A DNA stretch of 64,000 nucleotides. Origin: Icerya purchasi (Eukaryota > Arthropoda > Insecta > Hemiptera > Monophlebidae). Below the pieces are notes generated by a model. The model did no database searches. It was not told where the DNA came from and saw nothing but the letters and a program-made list of their open reading frames with translations. Positions 56,137 to 64,000 of this stretch are shown here, one piece after another. The stretch spans positions 420,554,557 through 420,618,556 of the forward strand of contig CM077115.1 in the NCBI GenBank assembly GCA_039619475.1, given 5' to 3'. The position numbers were made by a program, and so were the translations under genes. The first letter of the stretch is position 1. Every line of letters starts with the position of its first letter.

Positions 56137-58688
56137 CAAGGAAAGTACACAAATTGTCAGACGCCAATTTTGATGAAATTTGGATATGTTGTAAAGTATA
56201 AAAAAATATTAGACCCGAGTTTTTTTTTATCGGCCCATGCACAGTTTCAAGGGGTGAAAACCACCCCTAAAGTTTAACCCCCAAAAATCGTTTTTCCTAA
56301 ATATCTCGTCTTCAACTCGATATTTTTTTATGAAACAAAATGGAAATTATTTCTCGTGCAAAGGACAAGTAATCCACAGTGATTTAAGCAGTGGGGTTGC
56401 GCATCCCCTATTTTCTCGGGGGTGAAAACACCTTTTTTTTGGTCATAATTATGGAATAAAAAATTATAAAACAACATAAAAAAGTAATAAAACTTTTTTT
56501 AACACACACAATTAAAAAATAAAGTTGACGTGTTTCGGAATTTTCATGAATTTCACCCTTAAAGGGGGTAAAGTACCCCTTACAAGAAAAATCAATAAAT
56601 ACATGTATCAAGTAATTCAATTTCGTAAATAATTTATATGTAAGGGTTTTTGAGGTCGCTGATTACGAATTCGTCATCAGATTTTTTAAATTCAAAATGG
56701 AAGATCCAATATGGCGGGCAAAAAAGTTAAAAAACTTTTAATTTTTATGACAAATTATATACGAGGATTTTTAAGGTCGCTGATTACAAATCTGTTATCA
56801 ATTTTTGAAAATTCAAATTATCCTGTGCTTTATAACCATACAGCCCCAAACCCCTAAAACCCAGACAGGCATTTAGCCTGTATTTTTCTAAATCAACCAA
56901 CCCTAAACTCCTTATCCCAGTCATGCCAGAGGCCTGTGTTTTTAGACCGGTAAACCCCAAACTCCTAAACTCCAGACAGGCCAGAGACCTGTGCGTTATA
57001 ACCATACAGCCTCAAACCTCTTAAACATCAGACAGGGACGATTAAAACTGCACAACTCCTAAACTGCAGGCAGATGAAAGGTCTGTTCATTGTGGTATAC
57101 TGGAAAACCGTTCTTATAATTAACTTATTTAAAAAATTACTGGTACCGTTCAACTTATGTACTTATTTATTTATTTATCTATTTATTAACAATAATCATT
57201 CTATTCTTACGTAAATAATAACAAAAATAAATTAATACGTAGCCAAGGTTATTTAGTAATACAATAAATTGTTCTTTAGAATAAACTTTAATACGTTAGG
57301 AGAATTACATTTAATGAGTAAATCAAAACATTTACTTCTAGAATCTGAAATATGATTATTAACATTTTTATAAATCAACACATTATTAAATGTTATCACG
57401 TATTTAACTGTATTAATTGTTTTCGTAGATTTATATAAATACACCACAACTTAATAATGCATCTCATTTAATTGTTTGTATAATGTGTATTTATTATTAT
57501 ATAAATTGTATTACTCATTATAATAAAATTACTTATTATACGATTTGTAGTAATGATAATCATGAAAGAAGTGGGTTAAGCATAATGTGTTTTTGCACCA
57601 AGAGCACGTCCCATTTATAACAGATATCGCACTTCACGTTATCAGAGTTAAAACAAAATTCTTTTGAGTTCGGTCATTTCTCTGGCCGTTTGTCAATGTA
57701 ACCTGCTCCATACCAAGCATATAAGAAAGAATTTTTGAATCTGGTACATAGTTGGTTATGTGTAAGTGATTGCATTTCAATAATGTTGTTTCTATCGTGT
57801 AAATTAACATCTTCGTTTAAGAGCAAGACGGCATCCGCAAAAGTATGTGTCTGATGTTTAGAGGTTTGAAGCCGTATGGTTATAGCGCACAGCCTTCTGG
57901 CCTGTCTGAGGTTTAAGAGTTTGGGGTTTGTTGGTTTAAAAAAACACAGGCTAAGTGCCTGTCTGGGTTTTAGGGGTTTGGGACTGTATGGTTATAGCAC
58001 AGGATAATTTGAATTTTTAAAAATTAGTAACAAATTTGTAATCAGCGACCTTAAAAATCCTCGTATACAATTTGTCATTAAAATTAAAAGTTTTTTAACT
58101 TTTTTTGCCCGCCATATTGGATCCTCCATTTTGAATTAAGAAAATCTGATGACGGATTCGTAATCAGCTATCTCAAAAACCCTTACATATAAATTATTTA
58201 CGAAATTGGATTAGTTGATACATGTATTTATTGATTTTTCTTGTAAGGGGTACTTTACCCCCTTTAAGGGTGAAATTCATGAAAATTCCGAAACACGTCA
58301 ACTTTATTTTTTAATTGTGTGTGTTAAAAAAAGTTTTATTACTTTTTTATGTTGTTTTATAATTTTTTATTCCATAATTATGACCAAAAAAAAGGTGTTT
58401 TCACCCCCGAGAAAATAGGGGATGCGCAACCCCACTGCTTAAATCACTGTGGATTACTTGTCCTTTGCACGAGAAATAATTTCCATTTTGTTTCATAAAA
58501 AAATATCGAGTTGAAGACGAGATATTTAGGAAAAACGATTTTTGGGGGTGAACTTTAGGGGTGGTTTTTACCCTTTGAAACTGCATATGGGCCGATAAAA
58601 AATAACACGAGTCTAATATTTTTTTATACTCTACAACATATCCAAATTTTATCAAAATTGGCATCTGACAACTCGTGTACTTTCCTTG
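56137..58688. mobile_element. Inverted-repeat (foldback-type) element, 2.55 kb
   Basis: Left arm 56137-57033 and right arm 57849-58688 are long inverted copies with high identity. Outer ends read CAAGGAAAGTACAC / GTGTACTTTCCTTG. TAA flanks both sides (56134-56136, 58689-58691), consistent with a 3-bp target duplication. The 815-bp centre holds a decayed minus-strand frame. Arms carry subrepeats (CAAACCCCTAAAACCCAGACAGG type) in the inner third and a GACGTGTTTCGGAATTTTCA word. The frames read from the arms are palindrome by-products. It lies in gene 2 intron 1. Confidence 0.75.
57560..57848 (-). pseudogene. Decayed ORF in the centre of the inverted-repeat element
   Basis: Minus-strand residues: ADAVLLLNEDVNLHDRNNII, then SLTHNQLCTRFKNSFLYAW and YGAGYIDKRPEK, followed after a frame break by KCDICYKWDVLLVQKH. 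The HNQL...F...WY.AGY pattern with a following C-x-x-C suggests a transposon-encoded protein, probably a transposase C-terminus. I cannot name the family. Confidence 0.4.
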
Positions 58689-59061
58689 TAAGTAGTAAGA
58701 ATGATTAATTGTAATTTTTCAAATTTAATTTACGGTTTACCTAGAAATGTCTGTCATTGCTTCCATAATAACGCAAACGATATATGTAACGTTTTGGGAC
58801 ACAAAAAGTGATGAGGTTTGGGCTAAGAATGACGTTGTCATTAGTATAAGCGCGCGCGCGTGCGTGTGTGTATTTAAGAAAATGTTAAGGAGAGTAAATA
58901 AGAGCTTGTGAACTGCGTCTATCTAAATACTAAAAAAGAAAACCGTATTTACAGTTGTATTACCCTATATTTTTTTGTCTTATACTGACTGATTTTTTTT
59001 AATTCCCATTGAAATGCACATATTTGTTCTGGTACTCATATACCATTAATTCTGTACTTTA
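58689..59061. other. Unassigned; a short CG/TG run near 58850-58870
   Basis: GCGCGCGCGTGCGTGTGTGT is the only notable sequence. Confidence 0.4.
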
Positions 59062-59195
59062 GCCAGCTGTCGGAGCGTAATTAGTTAGGCGGTGGTGTTC
59101 CGTTCGAGTGAAACATGGTTCGAATAAATATACAAAAATTTCACTTGTGCTGAGTTAATGTCTATAATTGATAGCCCTCTTCTCGGTCTAAAAAA
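59062..59195 (+). mobile_element. tRNA-derived SINE (family S1), copy 2
   Basis: Shares GTGGTGTTCCGTT and the tail TTAATGTCTATAATTGATAG...AAAAAAAGAAAA with the copy at 5268-5416. The B-box-like TGGTTCGAATA is present. Confidence 0.5.
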
Positions 59196-59355
59196 AGAAA
59201 AATTCTGTATTTTGTCTTTTTTTTTTAATATAAGTGACAGTCTGTGTCTTTAAATTTGCTTTTTATTATATAAACCAAAATTGCATAAGCAAATTAGTGT
59301 TACTGGAATTTTGATAGTCATGAATAATTAAAATAACTGCGTTACTATCTATATC

Positions 59356-59690
59356 ATCATCATCATCATAGCTGGAACTCGTATCCGAGTAGCCCAGATG
59401 CACATATATTTGTTCAGCGGTGTGTTCATAGATGGCTGATTAGTCCAATTTTAGCTGTACACGTTTTCCCGCAGTGGAGACATTCGAATAGTTGATCCGG
59501 ACTAGTATCTCGTTCCTTTTTCTTTTTCTTGTGGCGTTTCTTATAGTTATTTTCTACCACCTCCTGAGACACCTTTTTCCATTCTTGCCGGTTTTACGCA
59601 GCATTTTCCCAGTCTTTGTTGATATTCGCATGCCGAAGCATGGTGACGATATGATCTTTAAGGCACTAAGAAAATTCATTGTGAAACTAC
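59356..59690 (-). mobile_element. LINE 3' fragment with C-terminal zinc finger
   Basis: Minus-strand residues LKDHIVTMLRHANINKDWEN, NRQEWKKVSQEVV, then LFECLHCGKTCTAKIGLISH, the C2H2-like finger that closes many endonuclease/RT LINE proteins. The 3' end is a CAT/ATG microsatellite at about 59357-59371, not poly(A). Confidence 0.65.
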
Positions 59691-60281
59691 ATTCTAGGAC
59701 TAATGTAACTATTTTATATACCAATGCTTCTTGTGACGGAAGTTGCAATTTTATATGCAAATTTTTATTTTTAAAAAATTATACACGCGATAAAAAATAC
59801 AAAAAGGCTAAAAATATCTTTCTTGCTGCCCAGATTAAAAAAAAAAAAAAGCGAACACTAACAATTATATAATTAAACATTACAAGAGAATATATAGAGT
59901 TGTTCTGTGTTTTTGTTTTCAATTATTTTACGTAGGATAGATTATTATTTTAAAATTCAATGAGATTTCCAGAGCTGTTTTATAAGGCCAAAAATGGCAT
60001 TCATTATGCCTTATATCGATATTTCCGAAAAGTTCTCTAACCTTCATATTCAACAGCATAGGTAGAAATAGGTATTTTGGCAAGGAGCGTTTGAGACATC
60101 AAAAAAAAACAAAAAAACAAAAAAACCCGTTTACAACACTATTTAAAACACAAAAGCCGAATTACGCTTAATAGGGAGCACAATAAATGTTACTACGGGT
60201 AGCAGCGCATCTTGTTCTTACGGTAAATAATAATCGATAAAATTCTTTCTTTTTTTTTACATAATGTACTGAAATAAACAG
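59691..60281. other. Gene 2 intron 1, last part
   Basis: No element recognised. It ends in a clear pyrimidine tract (CTTTCTTTTTTTTTAC) before the acceptor at 60281. Confidence 0.4.
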
Positions 60282-60470
60282 GTTCTCCACAGCGAGCCAC
60301 CGATGCTGGATCAACGCTTAAAAGTACAATTATGAAAAGATCTATAAATGAGAAACTTGAAATGCTAAAAGATCACATTTCCAATCAACTAAGGAACTGC
60401 GAAAGTCCGGCAAAGGGGACCTTGTGCTGCTGTACAGATTCGATATGGTTTATTTTTCTCACCGAGCAAT
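60282..60470 (+). CDS. Gene 2, second exon (189 bp, Cys cluster)
   Basis: A pyrimidine-rich acceptor (ending AATAAACAG) and a consensus donor (GTAAGTAA) bracket 62 complete codons plus split codons, phase 1-1. Residues: SPQRATDAGSTLKS, a charged helix (KRSINEKLEMLKDHISNQLR), then NCESPAKGTLCCCTDSIWFI. Only this frame is open. The layout (linker, CCC cluster, phase-1 exit a few residues later) parallels the gene 1 exon at 35903-36067. Confidence 0.5.
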
Positions 60471-60974
60471 GTAAGTAATTCACGTAGTTAAGAAAAATAA
60501 TTCGTTTAAATATTATTCCTCGTTTTTCCTCTTTTGTTCAACTTTTTTAAAATTTATTAATTTACCGGACTTTTTGGACATCACAATTCTCGCACGAAAA
60601 AATTGGGCGCACATTCGCTTTTTATTCGTTAATGTTGAAACACTAGCCACATCCGGTAGTGCTTCATAGATTATACACGTACGCACGCCTTAAACCAGGA
60701 GAGCAGTACACAGTTACGTCACAATTGAATGATTTGGTTTTATTCGAAGCTTATCGAATGATTTAATGCTGCAAATATTAATTTACAGATTTTTCAGCGT
60801 TCTGAACGGCATTTGAATACTGCCGGCTACGATGACTTCCAAATTTGTACGCGCTAGGAATAAAACGTAAAATATTTAAACCGAAAATATACGTATTAAT
60901 TAGCACTAAAAGTGTACACCAGTAAAATTTTGTTAACACTAAAATTAACGTAACTGCTTCCCTCATCGTTTTTT
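60471..60974. other. Gene 2 intron 2, unassigned part
   Basis: No element recognised. The 62-codon minus-strand frame at 60778-60966 is unsupported. Confidence 0.4.
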
Positions 60975-61215
60975 CCCCGTTTTTCTCTTATATCTTCTTC
61001 ATTCTGTTCTCTCCATTCTTCTACTTCTCCTTTTATATGTGATGCTGATCATACCTTTTTTGAATGATCTTCTATCGCTACTGGACGTTTCCCTTTTTAC
61101 TTTTATCTTTTACTGATGAATCTCCCTCCTTCTTATAGCGTGTCCTACATCCTTTTTTTCCCTCATTTTTGATCAAGTAAAAATGTAATTATACATTCCT
61201 TTCCTTTCCTAGTTC
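60975..61215 (+). mobile_element. LINE-A copy 6: small zinc-knuckle fragment
   Basis: Reads ICDADHTFFE-like residues near 61035 and a degraded C-terminus, matching the other LINE-A ends. Confidence 0.6.
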
Positions 61216-61982
61216 TTGAATGTCCACCCCCTCCCCTCAAAAACAAAATTATCTCATCCACAATTACAAAAATATGAAACAATCCATTTCTGCACTTTAA
61301 GTATCAGTCTACTGGAGTTAATTTATTAAAAATTTAAATTCGCAACGATAATTTATAAAAATTTGATTTTTCGAATTTGACCTATGATCGATGAATATTC
61401 GAATAACTGCAAGCCAAATCACGTGGAAATTTCTCCAATAGGAATTATCAAAACTCTATTAAGGAAGCAATTAAATAAATTAATAATTTAAAAGAAAATT
61501 AGGGAGAAAAAAATGGCTAATAGCTTTTAACTTTTTTTATAAAGTTGATAAAAAAGTGCACTTAAGAATGAAAACGAAGAAGTATATGAAGGAATAATTT
61601 TCAATAACTGAAACTTTTTAACGTACAACTTTCAGTAAATATTTAATTAAAAGAATGCGAGCGTTCGTTTTCTTTTGCGACAGCTACGGTCAACATATTT
61701 CCCGTTACGAATTTCCTACTTCAAAGGACCATCGTTTACTTTAATTTTACAGTGGCACACAATTATAGTTTTCAGCGACGTAATATTTTCAAAAAAAAGT
61801 TTTTCCAACTGAACAGCAAACAGCTGGTGACATGAAAGTTCTTGCATATCGAATATTTTAATTTCACAGTACGATGCGATAGAATTAAATTGTCCTTATT
61901 ATTAGTCATGAAGATTTGTAATAATTACATCTATCTTACGTTATACGTATATCTATATATATATATATATATATATATAAAT
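61216..61982. other. Gene 2 intron 2, unassigned; ends in a TA run
   Basis: A TA microsatellite at about 61950-61978 forms the tail of the LINE fragment that follows on the minus strand. Confidence 0.4.
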
Positions 61983-62330
61983 TATTATTTAGCAAAGGCC
62001 TCCCTCAATCGTGCCCATTCAAGCCGGTCCCAAACTACTCTATGCTAATGTTTATTTCTAAGCATTTTAATGATATCGTCCTTCCATCTTAATTTTTTCC
62101 TACCTTGTTCTCTTTTATTGTTACTATTTTTGTCCATTTATCATTATTGGCTCTAGCTATGTGTCCCGCTCAATCCCATTTTAATCTTTTCATTAACCTA
62201 CAAAATTTATAACTATATTTCAGCTTAATCGTAATATTTTTCAAATTTACTCTATCCCTTAACTTAACGCCTAACAACGATCTCTCTAGTGCATTTTGCA
62301 TTTTTGGTTACAACGATAAAAATTTTCTAG
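61983..62330 (-). mobile_element. RTE/craniofacial-like LINE, C-terminal fragment
   Basis: The minus strand reads AGHIARANNDKWTKIV near 62155, then RVVWDRLEWARLREAFAK and a stop at 61990-62045. This is a common C-terminus of endonuclease/RT LINE proteins ('W.R....W..LREA(F/Y)'). The 3' tail is TA repeats. Confidence 0.65.
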
Positions 62331-62806
62331 TTGTGCGTCATCGCGTTCAAAATAGATTAATTGATAAATATTTACATATATATGAAAATACATAGCAGGG
62401 TCATGGAGAAATTGTAGCGCATTTACAAGGAAATCAAATTACACATTACTTTTTTTTAAATTAACCGCGCAGTTAAAATTTCGAATACTTACTTTTACAA
62501 AAGAAAAAAAAAAACAAGTGATACTAGAATGGAAGAATATTAACGTTCCATTAATTTACAATTAAATTATTCGTTAATAATAATAAACATGTTAAGAATT
62601 ATGCATTTTAATCTGTTAGTGATGTAACCACTAGTACTACATATATTAGATCAGTATGCACACGTATAGTTTCTTTTCCTTCCTTAAATATATTTCACCG
62701 CACAGATACGTGATAGACGAAACATAATAAAACAAAAGCGTTTTTTTTTTTTGTTTTTTTTTTCTAATTCTTATTTACCGCTGTTTATAAATCACCTGTG
62801 TTCCAG
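62331..62806. other. Gene 2 intron 2, last part
   Basis: No element recognised. A long T-rich tract (about 62742-62763) precedes the acceptor TTCCAG at 62801-62806. Confidence 0.4.
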
Positions 62807-62902
62807 TTTGCAACTGTATGGCTTTATACGATGAGGATAAAACGATTTACCAGTGTATAATTTTTAGAAACCAGAGAATAATTGAAAATGTAGCTCAGAT
62901 AG
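62807..62902 (+). CDS. Gene 2, 96-bp phase 1-1 exon
   Basis: Acceptor TGTGTTCCAG and donor GTAAATAA bracket exactly 96 bp. The phase-1 frame reads C-N-C-MALYDEDKTI, YQCIIFRNQR, then IIENVAQI. It joins the previous exon through a split TTT codon (Phe). Length, phase and the leading C-x-C match the gene 1 exon at 38469-38564. The remainder of gene 2 must lie beyond 62902; I found no convincing last exon before the window ends. Confidence 0.5.
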
Positions 62903-63100
62903 GTAAATAATAAGTCGTTTTCCTTTTTATAAAGCAGTATTTGAAAAATACTTTTTTAATCATTTAATTTTCGCGTACTTTTACACATTATAAATCAATC
63001 ATTCGAACTTATGATGCCGCTCTCTGGCTTTTAAATGTTAGTTTTCTATGATTCTTAGCGAAGAGCCGGTTTTTAATATGTTATTATTAAACTTAAAGGC

Positions 63101-63620
63101 AGTGGCGGGGTAAGACCTAAATTACATGTGGGCAAGAAACATTTTGCGAAGCCCTCTTGTGGCGTAAGAAGACGAATTTTATAAAATAAAACACAATTGC
63201 AACTGTCCAATTTTTATTCTTAAAAATGCAAATTCTTTGACAGAAAATAAAAGAAATGAATTGAAGAAACAGAAATTCCCTACTTTTAGCCTTAATGAAT
63301 TCCTTAATAATAGTATATCGCGTAATTCAGCTTAAATTCTATAACTGTTTCAATAGATAAAATTGCCAAAGTTGAAAGTCTTTCTTGACCCCCTGTTGTA
63401 CTTCTTAAATAATTTTTAATTAGTTTTAATTTTAAAAAGCTCCTTTCGGCGGACATTTTACCGGTATTGTTAACAAAATTTGAATGACTATATAAATATC
63501 TGGGTAAATTTCTTTCGAGCTATTTTCTTGTTATGAATTAGAGCAGAAGTTTCAGGTCTTTAATAAAGCTGGGTAAGTTTGGGAGCGTTGTTATTAATTC
63601 TTCATACAATTTGTAAGGTT
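63101..63620 (-). mobile_element. hAT fragment, transposase C-terminus
   Basis: Minus-strand residues KMSAERSFLKLKLIKNYLRS and RLSTLAILSIETVIEFKLNY match the dimerisation end of ZMYM1-like hAT transposases. The element end CAGTGGCGGGGTAAG lies at 63101. The other end was not found. Confidence 0.65.
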
Positions 63621-63824
63621 GGAAGTCGCTTCTTCTCTCACCCACTCGCAGGACAGTGTGTAAATCTTGACGGTTTTTTAATATTTGCTATTTAGGAATA
63701 TTTTTAGGATTCCGTAATAATGTACGGAATCCTAATAAGATGGTTCAGAAACGACAAAAATATCAAATAAAAATTAATAACTCACCAACGGTTTAATTTA
63801 TTAATTTCAAAATTTGGATCATAA

Positions 63825-64000
63825 ATCATCATCATCATCATGGTTGCGTCTCTTGAGACAAGAGATTGCATGCATTATTAAATTAATCTATCTCTGGCCC
63901 GAGTAATCGTCTCTCGTAGACTTTTACATGTTGAGTTTGCCGGAAGGTTCATTGTCATTAATTCTAATCTCCTTCGTCCTTTTATCGGCTTTCCTTGTAT
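63825..64000 (-). mobile_element. LINE family B, second copy (3' end, cut by window edge)
   Basis: CATCATCATCATCATCATGG, then GAGATTGCATGCATT and GTTCATTGTCATTAATTCTA, run parallel to 6649-6780 of the complete family-B LINE, with base differences. Orientation is the same (minus). The rest lies beyond the window. Confidence 0.8.

Noticed and set aside
56408..58664. Frames of 70, 67 and 87 codons near 56.4-56.6 and 58.2-58.7 kb that look like a duplicated gene
   Set aside because: They are the same sequence read from the two arms of the inverted repeat.
63640..63720. Acceptor-like CTCACCCACTCGCAG followed by QCVNL residues, considered as the last exon of gene 2
   Set aside because: The frame stops after 13 codons and the region adjoins a hAT transposase fragment on the other strand.

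Overview
The window is AT-rich eukaryotic DNA, most likely from an insect. It is full of long and short transposon remnants: several non-LTR families, mariner, pogo/Tigger, hAT, Gypsy-type LTR, Penelope-like and tRNA-derived SINE elements. Single-copy coding sequence appears only as short, widely spaced exons. There are no prokaryotic features, operons or CRISPR arrays.

Layout. 0-3 kb: LINE fragments, including a 5'-truncated RNase H LINE ('LINE-A') with a 14-bp target-site duplication. 2.9-5.9 kb: three possible minus-strand exons, with an apparently intact mariner (3050-4368) between two of them. 6.5-10.9 kb: a pogo/Tigger remnant split by a complete 3.5-kb RTE-like LINE with a 995-codon ORF and a 15-bp TSD. 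10.9-12.2 kb: a dead mariner. 12.6-14.9 kb: a decayed LINE split by a hAT element. 16.2-18.3 kb: a ZMYM1-like hAT remnant. 18.3-26.2 kb: LINE fragments and one almost full-length CR1/Jockey-like LINE. 28.4-32.2 kb: a LINE split by a hAT-like DNA transposon that carries another LINE. 37.55-38.22 kb: a near-perfect palindrome of Penelope-like ends. 48.4-55.3 kb: a Gypsy-type LTR element whose 5' LTR is split by a second LTR element and whose interior carries a piece of neutral ceramidase. 56.1-58.7 kb: an inverted-repeat element with about 0.9-kb arms. 59-64 kb: LINE, SINE and hAT fragments.

Host genes. Two plus-strand genes can be assembled from splice sites and intron phase. Gene 1 has exons near 35.90-36.07, 38.47-38.56 and 41.45-41.67 kb. 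Gene 2 has exons at 43.86-43.94 (signal peptide), 60.28-60.47 and 62.81-62.90 kb and continues past the window. Every intron I can place is phase 1. Each gene has a 96-bp phase 1-1 exon starting with a C-x-C motif, so they look like tandem paralogues encoding small, secreted, cysteine-rich proteins, possibly DUF4773-like. Almost all transposon insertions between 36 and 63 kb sit in their introns. The three minus-strand exons at 5.9-2.9 kb have similar phasing and could be a third, damaged relative or a chemoreceptor fragment.

Limits: family names come from motifs recognised by eye. Exon calls rest on splice-site quality, open frames and phase agreement, without transcript evidence.
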